This document shows positions 19,482 to 27,212 of a DNA stretch of 64,000 nt, one piece after another. Position 1 is the stretch's first letter. The number at the start of each line of letters is the position of its first letter. The stretch spans positions 1,576,842-1,640,841 of the forward strand of contig NZ_LMXH01000001.1 of NCBI RefSeq assembly GCF_001541095.1, in the 5' to 3' direction. The notes under the pieces were generated by a model. It searched no databases. It was not told the origin of the DNA and was given only the letters and a program-made list of their open reading frames with translations. A program made the position numbers and the translations under genes. This DNA is from Paenibacillus sp. FJAT-26967. Lineage in GTDB: Bacteria; Bacillota; Bacilli; Paenibacillales; NBRC-103111.

Positions 19482-21619
19482 TCGGAACCAAACTTGGCGG
19501 CCGCTATGAAATTCTCGAAAGAATCGGCGGTGGCGGAATGGCTCTTGTTTACAAAGGGCTCGATATTCTGCTGCACCGCAAAGTCGCCGTCAAAATGCTC
19601 CGCCAGCAGTATGTGAACGACGAAGAATTTATAAGAAGATTCCGCCGGGAGGCGCAGGCGGCGGCTTCCTTGTCTCACCCGAACGTAGTAAGTATTTATG
19701 ACGTAGGGCAGGAAGGCGATGTTCATTACATCGTTATGGAATATGTAGAAGGCAGTACGCTCAATGAGCTGATCAAAGAGCGGGCGCCGCTGCCTGTTGA
19801 GGAAGCCGTCCACTATGGCGCTCAAATTTCGGATGCGCTGGAGCACGCACACCAGAATGAAATTATTCATCGCGATATTAAACCGCACAATATTCTAATC
19901 GGCAAGAACGGGCGCGTGAAAGTGACGGATTTCGGAATCGCAAGAGCTGCGACATCTTCGACGATTACACAAACCGGTTCGGTCGTCGGCTCGGTTCATT
20001 ATTTTTCACCGGAGCATGCGAAAGGGACGAATACGGGAGAGAAATCAGACCTGTATTCTCTTGGCATTGTCCTCTATCAGATGCTTACCGGAGAATTGCC
20101 GTTTCACGGAGAAAGCCCGATCAGTGTTGCGCTCAAGCACCTGCAGGAAGATATACAGGATCCTCGGAATCTTAATCCGACCATTCCTCAGAGCGTGGAG
20201 AATATCATTCTGAAGGCTGTGCGGAAGAAGCCGGAGGAGCGCTACCAGTCAGCCCGTCAGATGACGGAGGATCTGGAAACCTGTTTGCAGCCGAATCGCC
20301 GCAATGAGCCTAAAATCAGTTTTTATAACGACATTCATCATGACGATGATGAGAATACGATTGTCATCCCCGCTATTCGTCCTAACCAGAGCGTGCATGT
20401 TTTTGATGACGAAGAGGATGAGGAAGAAAGCCAGCAGGCCCCCAAAGCGGCAGCATCTTCCAGGGCGGACCCGTTGCCTAAGAAAAAAAACAGTAAAAAA
20501 GCAGGGATATGGATCGGAATTCTGTTGGCTATCGCCGTCCTTCTCGGGGCCGCCATCTATTTTATTCAAGAGAAAGCGGTTATTGCCGAGGTACCGGTGC
20601 CTGATGTGATTGGCAGTACGTTAGAGCAGGCCAAAGCCAAATTGACGGCTGCCAAACTCGTTTACGAGGTGGAGGAGGTCTTTGACCCTAAAGCCGCAGG
20701 CACGGTGACGGACCAGACCCCCAAGGGCGACGGTATTAAGTTGAAAGAACAGTCCCAAGTACGGCTTAAAGTAAGCAAGGGGCCTGAACTTAAGAAAATG
20801 CCGGCTTTGACGGGACTCAATGCGGAAGATGCGAAGGCGCAGCTGATGCAGGGATTCGGGCTTAAAGAAGAGCAAATTAAGATCACTTACGATTTCTCCG
20901 ACAAGGCGGAGCCGAACACGGTCTTAGAGCAGACTCCGAAGGAAAATGAAGAGTTTGATGCGGCGGCAATATCCGTGAAGCTCGTAGCCAGTAAGGGCAA
21001 GGAAACAATCAAAATGCCTAACTTGGTCGGCCTTTCCAAAGAGGAAGCGGTCAGCCGGATCAGTGTAAGCAAACTCAAGGTCGGTGCTATTACGGAAGAG
21101 CCGAATTACAAGGTCGCCAAAGGCAAAGTAATCAAACAATTCCCGTACGAAGCGGATAATGATGTGCCAATCGGTCAAACCATCGGTTTGATCGTCAGCT
21201 CCGGTATGCCGCAGGAAGCCGGTAAAATGGTCGTAAACTTGCCGCTTGTTCCTTCTGCTCCCGGTAAAACCTCTACGTTTAAGGTCATCGTTACGGATGC
21301 CCAAAGAGACAATGAGCAGTACCGGGCTGAAACGATCAGCCAGGCATCGGCCGTAGATGTCACGGTCATTGTCTCTCCCGAAAAAAACGCCGTAATAACG
21401 GTTAAGGAAGATGACAAAATCGTTAGCGTTACAACAAAGACTTATCAGGATTACCTGAATCAAAAGAACGGCAGTCCTTCTCCCACACCGTCCAGCAGCG
21501 CAACTTCTCAGCAGCAGCCCGGGAAGCTTGTAACGGAATCCGGCGGTAAGGACAAGGTAGATAAGAATAAGGACAAAGACAAGGACAAGGACAAAGAGAA
21601 GGAAGACCATGACGACTAA
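19478..21619 (+). CDS. prkC: Membrane Ser/Thr kinase with PASTA repeats (PrkC type)
   Basis: 713 aa. Cytoplasmic kinase domain about 10-270 with the glycine loop GGGGMALVYKG, Lys39, HRDIKPHN (Asp133) and DFG (Asp151). An acidic linker (DDEEDEEE) leads to one membrane helix near 346-365. Outside are three PASTA repeats (about 372-575), a family known to bind muropeptides and trigger spore germination, then a beta-rich extra domain. The last 25 residues are a Lys/Asp repeat encoded by reiterated GACAAG units. Partner of prpC just upstream. Confidence 0.94.
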   Translation: MIGTKLGGRYEILERIGGGGMALVYKGLDILLHRKVAVKMLRQQYVNDEEFIRRFRREAQAAASLSHPNVVSIYDVGQEGDVHYIVMEYVEGSTLNELIKERAPLPVEEAVHYGAQISDALEHAHQNEIIHRDIKPHNILIGKNGRVKVTDFGIARAATSSTITQTGSVVGSVHYFSPEHAKGTNTGEKSDLYSLGIVLYQMLTGELPFHGESPISVALKHLQEDIQDPRNLNPTIPQSVENIILKAVRKKPEERYQSARQMTEDLETCLQPNRRNEPKISFYNDIHHDDDENTIVIPAIRPNQSVHVFDDEEDEEESQQAPKAAASSRADPLPKKKNSKKAGIWIGILLAIAVLLGAAIYFIQEKAVIAEVPVPDVIGSTLEQAKAKLTAAKLVYEVEEVFDPKAAGTVTDQTPKGDGIKLKEQSQVRLKVSKGPELKKMPALTGLNAEDAKAQLMQGFGLKEEQIKITYDFSDKAEPNTVLEQTPKENEEFDAAAISVKLVASKGKETIKMPNLVGLSKEEAVSRISVSKLKVGAITEEPNYKVAKGKVIKQFPYEADNDVPIGQTIGLIVSSGMPQEAGKMVVNLPLVPSAPGKTSTFKVIVTDAQRDNEQYRAETISQASAVDVTVIVSPEKNAVITVKEDDKIVSVTTKTYQDYLNQKNGSPSPTPSSSATSQQQPGKLVTESGGKDKVDKNKDKDKDKDKEKEDHDD

Positions 21620-21640
21620 TTGAAGGGGGATACAGATTTA

Positions 21641-22633
21641 ATGCCTCAAGGATTGATCGTCAAAGCGCTCAGCGGATATTATTACGTGCTGCCGGACGGC
21701 AGCAAACTGGGACAGGATGATCTTGTCCAGTGCCGGGCAAGAGGGGTTTTCAAAAAAAGGGGGATCTCTCCTTTAGTCGGTGACAGCGTGAAGTTCGAAT
21801 TGACGGAGAACGGTGAAGGTACGGTAACGGAGATTGATAAACGTTCCTCCGAGATGATCCGGCCTCCGATTGCCAATGTAGATACGGCTATGCTCGTTTT
21901 CTCGGTAGTGGAGCCGGTACTGAACTTACAGCTCTTGGATAAATTTCTCGTGCACATTGAGAATACCGGACTCGAAGCGGCCATCTGCCTGACCAAGGCC
22001 GATCTTATAAACGGAACGGCCGAGACCGGCAGCGAAGCGGATTCAGGGGATGACTCTTATGAATCCTTAACGGCGGGCAAGGAGGACGAAGCGGCCCTGC
22101 TTGCATCTATGCCCCAATGGCTGCAGGAGGCGATCGGCTTGTACCGCCGCATCGGCTACCCTGTCCTCTTGACCAGCTCAAGACGGGCAGAAGGCGTGGA
22201 TCAGGTCGCGGAGTACCTCAACGGCAAAATCAGTGTCTTCGCCGGTCAATCCGGCGTGGGCAAGTCCTCCCTGCTCAATGCTATCGTCGCCGGTCTGGAT
22301 CTCCAGACGAACGAGATCAGTCATAGACTCGGACGAGGCAAACATACCACCCGCCATGTCGAATTGATTCCTCTTGTCAAAGGCGGGTATGTAGCGGATA
22401 CGCCGGGGTTCAGCCAGCTGGATTTTGTTGAACTGGAGGCTGAGTATCTCGGATCGTGTTTCCGTGAGTTCCAGCCTTTTGCCGAGAAATGCAAATTCCG
22501 TGGCTGCGTGCATCTCCATGAACCGGACTGCAAAGTACGCGAAGCAAGCGAGCGGGGGGAGATTGCTCTTACGCGCTATGAGCATTATCTGTTGTTTCTG
22601 AATGAAATGAAAGAAAAGAAAAGGAGGTACTGA
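21641..22633 (+). CDS. rsgA: Ribosome small-subunit GTPase RsgA (CpgA/YloQ)
   Basis: 330 aa from the ATG at 21641, ten nt after AAGGGGGA. Circularly permuted GTPase: G4 (LTKADL), then G1 ([12 protein letters not shown]), then G3 (DTPGFS). OB-fold in front; C-terminal zinc region [14 protein letters not shown]. Acts in late 30S maturation. Between G4 and G1 there is an acidic Ser/Asp/Glu-rich insert of about 27 residues (near 125-152) that I do not recall from B. subtilis. Confidence 0.94.
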   Translation: MPQGLIVKALSGYYYVLPDGSKLGQDDLVQCRARGVFKKRGISPLVGDSVKFELTENGEGTVTEIDKRSSEMIRPPIANVDTAMLVFSVVEPVLNLQLLDKFLVHIENTGLEAAICLTKADLINGTAETGSEADSGDDSYESLTAGKEDEAALLASMPQWLQEAIGLYRRIGYPVLLTSSRRAEGVDQVAEYLNGKISVFAGQSGVGKSSLLNAIVAGLDLQTNEISHRLGRGKHTTRHVELIPLVKGGYVADTPGFSQLDFVELEAEYLGSCFREFQPFAEKCKFRGCVHLHEPDCKVREASERGEIALTRYEHYLLFLNEMKEKKRRY

Positions 22634-22634
22634 G

Positions 22635-23297
22635 ATGCTGCGAATAGCTCCATCCATCCTATCTGCCGATTTTGCCAAATTGGGTGAGGAAATACGGGAG
22701 GTAGAACAAGCGGGTGCAGACTGGATACATGTTGATGTGATGGACGGGCATTTCGTGCCCAACATTACGCTGGGACCGCCTATCGTATCGGCCATTCGTC
22801 CCCATACGTCTTTGCCTTTGGACGTTCATCTCATGATCGAGAAGCCTGAGCGCTATATTGCGGATTTTGCAAAAGCGGGCGCCGATTATATCTCGGTTCA
22901 TGCAGAAACCTGTCCCCACCTCCACCGGACGCTGCACCAGATCAAGGAACAGGGGGTTAAGGCCGGGGTTGTACTTAATCCGGCGACTCCCTTGACTGCG
23001 ATCGAGCACGTCCTGGAGGAAAGCCTGGATCTGGTGTTGATTATGACGGTAAATCCGGGTTTTGGCGGTCAAGTATTCATTCCGGGCATGCTCGCCAAAA
23101 TCCGTGCGCTGCGGAGCAGCCTGAGTGAACGGGGGCTGGATCATGTTGTGATCGAAGTGGACGGCGGCATTAATGCAGAGACCGCTCCTCTGGTCCACGA
23201 GGCGGGCGCTACGATGGCTGTGGCGGGCAATGCGGTGTTTGGCCGTCCCGACCGTGCCGAAGCCATACGCGCAATCCGAGAAGCTTCTGAAGCCTGA
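22635..23297 (+). CDS. rpe: Ribulose-phosphate 3-epimerase
   Basis: 220 aa. Interconverts ribulose-5-phosphate and xylulose-5-phosphate in the pentose phosphate pathway. The barrel motifs [38 protein letters not shown] and EVDGGIN are present. It starts 1 nt after the rsgA stop, with AAGGAGG inside the end of rsgA. In B. subtilis thiN comes next; it is missing here and a terminator follows instead. Confidence 0.95.
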   Translation: MLRIAPSILSADFAKLGEEIREVEQAGADWIHVDVMDGHFVPNITLGPPIVSAIRPHTSLPLDVHLMIEKPERYIADFAKAGADYISVHAETCPHLHRTLHQIKEQGVKAGVVLNPATPLTAIEHVLEESLDLVLIMTVNPGFGGQVFIPGMLAKIRALRSSLSERGLDHVVIEVDGGINAETAPLVHEAGATMAVAGNAVFGRPDRAEAIRAIREASEA

Positions 23298-23377
23298 TTC
23301 ACGCAGGCCTTCTCTTTTGACCGGGACGGCAAGAATGCGCCGAAGCGTCATATAACTCCGATATGGAGCATACACTG

Positions 23378-23414
23378 GGTTACGAGAATTCAAGAATTCT
23401 TGTAGCCTTTTTTT
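23378..23414 (+). terminator. Rho-independent terminator after rpe
   Basis: GGTTAC plus GAGAATTC (23378-23391) pair with GAATTCTT plus GTAGCC (23394-23407), allowing two G-T pairs, followed by seven T. It ends the long rqcH-side operon before spoVM. Confidence 0.75.
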
Positions 23415-23563
23415 GTCGGGTTATAAGAAGAAAGTGGTGCCGATGCAGCAAGGAACGGAGCAGCATATTCGTTCTTGGCCAAGCACGTTTTTGCCCATGT
23501 GCGAATATACTAGAGATGATGATGAGACACGGCTTGCTGGCAAACATGAAGGAGGGGTAGAGG

Positions 23564-23644
23564 ATGAAATTCTACACAGTCAAACTGCCGAAATTTCTGG
23601 GCGGATTTGTCAAAGCGATACTAAACACCTTCAGCAAGAACTAA
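23564..23644 (+). CDS. spoVM: Stage V sporulation protein M (26-aa coat-assembly anchor)
   Basis: 26 codons, too short for the usual length cut-off. The translation begins MKFYTVKLPKFLGG and ends in NTFSKN, nearly the B. subtilis SpoVM pattern, including Pro9. A perfect AAGGAGG (23549-23555) stands 8 nt before the ATG. SpoVM is an amphipathic helix that recognises the convex forespore membrane and recruits SpoIVA to start coat and cortex assembly; FtsH is another known partner. It sits between rpe and rpmB as in Bacillus. No SigE promoter could be picked out with confidence. Confidence 0.95.
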   Translation: MKFYTVKLPKFLGGFVKAILNTFSKN

Positions 23645-23680
23645 TATGAAGCTTCCGTTCCAGCTCTATGAAGGCACGAA

Positions 23681-23706
23681 AAAAAGCACCCCTCAAGGTG
23701 CTTTTT
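23681..23706. terminator. Bidirectional terminator between spoVM and rpmB
   Basis: AAAAAGCACC and GGTGCTTTTT form a stem flanked by A-run and T-run, so it can act on both strands. It serves the convergent spoVM and rpmB transcripts. Confidence 0.8.
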
Positions 23707-23725
23707 GTCTTTGATGAGCAATCGA

Positions 23726-23914
23726 TTATACGCGCTCCACTTTGCCGGATTTCAGGGCACGGGTGCTAACGTAAACGCGCTTTGGTTTACCGTCCACCAG
23801 GATGCGTACTTTTTGTACGTTAACGCCCCATGTACGCTTGTTCTTGTTGTTTGCGTGAGAAACATGGTTTCCGGTCTTCGGGGATTTGCCAGTGATAAAG
23901 CATTTGCGAGACAT
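23726..23914 (-). CDS. rpmB: 50S ribosomal protein L28
   Basis: 62 aa. N-terminus [21 protein letters not shown] and the NVQKVRI...[17 protein letters not shown] end are typical of L28. TAAGGAGGTGTC upstream of the ATG fixes the start; the open frame continues 50 codons upstream into the leader by chance. Transcribed alone on the minus strand, divergent from yloU, with its own promoter about 160 nt upstream. Confidence 0.96.
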   Translation of the reverse strand: MSRKCFITGKSPKTGNHVSHANNKNKRTWGVNVQKVRILVDGKPKRVYVSTRALKSGKVERV

Positions 23915-24070
23915 GAATGACACCTCCTTATAAGTATACGAAACCGCCAGCATGGTAAGCATAAGCCTAGTACAAGCAAGGCAGCTTGTTGTAAACATGT
24001 GGCTCGTCGCCTGTAAATTCAGGGCATCGGTTTGGGTTCGTTCTACCGCATTCAATAAACACACTTAAAC

Positions 24071-24100
24071 ATAATAGCATAGCGAAAAAGAGATAGTCAA
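24071..24100 (-). promoter_or_regulatory. SigA-type promoter for rpmB
   Basis: On the minus strand, TTGACT (24095-24100 on the plus coordinates) and TATTAT (24071-24076) are separated by 18 nt. Each matches 5 of 6 consensus bases. Transcription would begin near 24063, giving a leader of about 150 nt before rpmB. Confidence 0.7.
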
Positions 24101-24116
24101 CGAATAGACGCCATTT

Positions 24117-24146
24117 TTGTCATTTATTTATTTCATCGGTTATAGT
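24117..24146 (+). promoter_or_regulatory. SigA-type promoter for yloU-fakA
   Basis: TTGTCA (24117-24122), 18-nt spacer, TATAGT (24141-24146), 50 nt before the yloU ATG. Divergent from the rpmB promoter; the two -35 elements are 17 nt apart. Confidence 0.6.
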
Positions 24147-24195
24147 ACAATGAGGATTAGTCCTATTGACCTTTTTTGAAGGAGTTGGTATTTCC

Positions 24196-24555
24196 ATGCC
24201 AATCGAAGTTACGAATGAGTTAGGGAAAATACATGTAACCGACGAAGTTGTCGCAGTACTTGCCGGTTCTGCCGCGCTGGATTGCTACGGCTTGGTAGGG
24301 ATGGCCTCGCGCAAACAGCTTAAAGACGGTATTGCTGAGCTGCTCGGACGTGATAATCTGGGGCGTGGTGTAGAGGTTCGCCGAGAACAGGACCGCGTAG
24401 AGATTGATTTATACATTATTGTAAGCTACGGAACTAAAATATCTGTCGTAGCCCACAACGTTCAGACCAAAGTGAAGTATGTGCTGAATGAAGTTGTTGG
24501 TCTCCATGTTGACGAGGTTCATATATTCGTTCAAGGGGTTAGGGTATCCCGTTAA
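24196..24555 (+). CDS. Asp23/Gls24-family envelope stress protein (YloU)
   Basis: 119 aa from the ATG at 24196, 11 nt after GAAGGAG. Family pattern: GKIHVTDEVVAVLAGSAALDCYGLVGMAS, then VEVRREQDRVEIDLYIIVSYGTKI. Asp23/YloU proteins are abundant cytoplasmic or membrane-proximal proteins linked to envelope stress; the precise role is unknown. It keeps its position before fakA. Confidence 0.9.
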   Translation: MPIEVTNELGKIHVTDEVVAVLAGSAALDCYGLVGMASRKQLKDGIAELLGRDNLGRGVEVRREQDRVEIDLYIIVSYGTKISVVAHNVQTKVKYVLNEVVGLHVDEVHIFVQGVRVSR

Positions 24556-24573
24556 TCAGGAAGGAGAATACCA

Positions 24574-26343
24574 TTGAGTAAGCGCTTTAACACAATAAAC
24601 GGCAATGATTTTATGCAGATGGTGTTTGCTGGAGCTGACAACCTGCGCAGAAATGTGGAACGGGTGAACGGATTGAACGTTTTCCCGGTTCCTGACGGTG
24701 ATACCGGAACGAATATGAACCTGACTTTAACTTCAGGCGTTGAGGAACTGAAACGCAAGCCATCTTCGCATATCGGCAAAGCCGCTGAGGCGTTGTCAAA
24801 GGGACTGTTGATGGGCGCAAGAGGAAACTCCGGCGTTATTCTGTCCCAATTATTCAGAGGCTTTGCTAAATATGCACACGATCTCGAAGAAGTGGATATG
24901 CAGCAGTTTGCGGCGGCGCTTCAGCAGGGGGTCGACACGGCCTACAAGGCGGTTGTCAAACCTGTAGAGGGTACCGTTCTCACGGTCTCCAAAGAAGCCG
25001 CCAAGCACGCCGTGCAGATAGCAAGACGCACCTCGGATATAACGGAACTGGTCGAAGAGGTGTTGAAGCAGGCTAACGAGACGCTGTCCAAGACCCCGGA
25101 CCTTCTTCCCGTTCTTAAACAGGTCGGTGTTGTTGATGCCGGCGGTCAAGGGCTGGTTTGTATTTATGAAGGTTTCGTGACGGCGCTCAAAGGTGAACTG
25201 GAAGATTCGGAATCGCTAATGGCGGGGGATGCCCCCGTACTGGAGCAGCTGACCAAGGACAAGAACATCGAGTCCTTACAGCTTGCGCATGAAGCGCATC
25301 ATATGGACAGAACGAGCCCTGCTCAACTGCACATGTCTACCGATGATATTGAATTCGGCTATTGTACCGAGTTTCTTTTGAAAATAGTGCCGGGCAAGAC
25401 AAAAGGCCTTGATTTCAATGAAATTAATTTCCGCAGCCAGTTGGGCAATCACGGGGACTCCCTGCTCGTTGTAGCGGATGACGAACTGGTGAAAGTTCAT
25501 ATTCATGCGGAATATCCGGGCGAAGTTATGAATCTGGCTATGGGCTATGGGGATCTGACCCGCATCAAAATCGAGAACATGCGGGACCAGCATTCGCATA
25601 TTCTCGAAGAGGCTGCTGAGGTTTATGAGCGCGAAGCTGAGGCAGAGGCGGAACGCTCCGTTGTTCAAGCGCCTGTTGAGCTGAAGCCTTACGGATTCGT
25701 AGCAGTCGCACTCGGCCAAGGGATCAATGAGATTCTGACGAGCGTGGGTGTGGATGTTGTCTTATCCGGCGGCCAGACGATGAATCCGAGTACCGAGGAC
25801 ATTGTCAAAGCGATCGGGCAGATTCCTGCGGAAACGGTCTTTATTCTCCCCAATAACTCCAATATCATTATGGCTGCCAAACAAGCCAAAGATCTTGTAG
25901 AGGACAAGCGGATCGTCGTCATACCGACGAAATCGATTCCGCAGGGGCTCGCTTCTATTCTTGCTTTCCAGGAGAAAGCGGGCGCCGAAGAGAACGAACA
26001 GACCATGAACGAAGCTATTCAGAATGTCCGGTCCGGACAAGTTACATTTGCGGTCCGTGATACTTCCATTGATGGCATTGAGATCAAGGAAGGGCATTTT
26101 ATCGGCATTCAGGATGGGAAAATCGTTGTATCCGAGCAGGATCTGATTGAAGCGAGCTGCAAGCTCATTGATCATATGATCGGCGAAGACGCAGAGATCG
26201 TCACAATTCTGACGGGTGAGGATGCGGATGAGGAACACACAGCCCGTCTTACCGCGTACATTGAAGAGCGTCATCCTGAGATTGAAATCGAGCTCCATCC
26301 GGGCGGTCAGCCGCTTTATGCCTATATATTTTCCGTAGAGTAA
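24574..26343 (+). CDS. fakA: Fatty-acid kinase catalytic subunit FakA (YloV, DAK domain)
   Basis: 589 aa, TTG start with AAGGAG seven nt upstream. The N-terminal DhaL-type ATP domain (about 1-200) has PVPDGDTGTNMNLT and RGNSGVILSQLFRGF. A middle domain (about 215-335) and a C-terminal DegV-like domain with PNNSNI follow. It phosphorylates exogenous fatty acids bound by FakB (DegV-family) proteins to acyl-phosphate for phospholipid synthesis. The next gene is such a DegV protein, so enzyme and carrier are adjacent. Confidence 0.93.
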   Translation: MSKRFNTINGNDFMQMVFAGADNLRRNVERVNGLNVFPVPDGDTGTNMNLTLTSGVEELKRKPSSHIGKAAEALSKGLLMGARGNSGVILSQLFRGFAKYAHDLEEVDMQQFAAALQQGVDTAYKAVVKPVEGTVLTVSKEAAKHAVQIARRTSDITELVEEVLKQANETLSKTPDLLPVLKQVGVVDAGGQGLVCIYEGFVTALKGELEDSESLMAGDAPVLEQLTKDKNIESLQLAHEAHHMDRTSPAQLHMSTDDIEFGYCTEFLLKIVPGKTKGLDFNEINFRSQLGNHGDSLLVVADDELVKVHIHAEYPGEVMNLAMGYGDLTRIKIENMRDQHSHILEEAAEVYEREAEAEAERSVVQAPVELKPYGFVAVALGQGINEILTSVGVDVVLSGGQTMNPSTEDIVKAIGQIPAETVFILPNNSNIIMAAKQAKDLVEDKRIVVIPTKSIPQGLASILAFQEKAGAEENEQTMNEAIQNVRSGQVTFAVRDTSIDGIEIKEGHFIGIQDGKIVVSEQDLIEASCKLIDHMIGEDAEIVTILTGEDADEEHTARLTAYIEERHPEIEIELHPGGQPLYAYIFSVE

Positions 26344-26358
26344 GAGAGGGGTACGCAT

Positions 26359-27210
26359 ATGAGCCGTGTTCGCATTGTAACGGACAGCACATCAGATATT
26401 CCCGCAGCCACACGTGAAAAGCTGGGTATTGAAATGGTTCCGCTCAAAATTCATCTCGACGGAGAAACGTATTTGGATGCGGTCACGCTTCAGCCCGACC
26501 AGTTCTATCATAAGCTGGTTGCCGCCAAAAGCATGCCTTCGACTTCCCAGCCGTCACCGGCGGAGTTCCTTACTCTCTATGAAAAGCTGCTTGCGGAAGA
26601 CCCGGAGGTTCAAATTATATCCATCCACCTGTCCTCGGCCATGAGCGGAACGTACCAGTCCGCGCTGCTTGCCAAATCCATGCTTGAAACGGACAGAGTG
26701 GAAGTGATTGATTCCAAGTCGGCTTGTTACGGCATAGGAGCACTCGTGGTTGCTGCAGCCGAAGCGGCCCGGGAAGGCAAGAGCGTGGAAGAATGTACGA
26801 AGATCGTACGCAGCATGCGGGAAACGTTCGCTATTTATTTCTTAGTAGATACGCTTGAATTTCTGCAAAAGGGAGGGAGAATCGGTAAGGCATCCGCTTT
26901 GATCGGTTCTCTGCTCAATATTAAACCTATTCTATCGGTTGACCCCGAAGGGGAAATTGCATCCGTAGATAAGGTGCGGGGGCAGAAGAAGGCAATGGCC
27001 CGCATCATTGATATGCTGCACCGGGACGTACCTAGCGGCGCTCTTCATGTCAGTGTGGCACATGCCAACAATATGGAAGCGGCGGAAGAGCTTCATCGCC
27101 TGATTGAGCAGAACTTTACGGTTAAAAGCATGCAGTACATCTCAATCGGCCCGGTTATCGGTGCACATGCAGGTCCGGGTACAGTGGCTGCATTCGTGAG
27201 CCCTGCCTAG
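26359..27210 (+). CDS. DegV-family fatty-acid-binding protein (FakB type)
   Basis: 283 aa. RIVTDSTSDIP at the start, TSQPSPAEF and HLSSAMSGTYQSA carry the lipid and phosphate-contacting Ser/Thr residues, and LQKGGRIGKASALIGSLLNIKPIL is the C-terminal signature. It should present fatty acids to FakA, encoded 15 nt upstream. In B. subtilis this slot is held by sdaAB-sdaAA, so the order here differs. Only 2 nt separate it from recG. Confidence 0.92.
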   Translation: MSRVRIVTDSTSDIPAATREKLGIEMVPLKIHLDGETYLDAVTLQPDQFYHKLVAAKSMPSTSQPSPAEFLTLYEKLLAEDPEVQIISIHLSSAMSGTYQSALLAKSMLETDRVEVIDSKSACYGIGALVVAAAEAAREGKSVEECTKIVRSMRETFAIYFLVDTLEFLQKGGRIGKASALIGSLLNIKPILSVDPEGEIASVDKVRGQKKAMARIIDMLHRDVPSGALHVSVAHANNMEAAEELHRLIEQNFTVKSMQYISIGPVIGAHAGPGTVAAFVSPA

Positions 27211-27212
27211 TC

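Noticed and set aside
23726-24064. 112-aa version of L28
   Set aside because: The upstream 50 codons lie in the untranslated leader; AAGGAGGTG and the family start fix the ATG at 23914.
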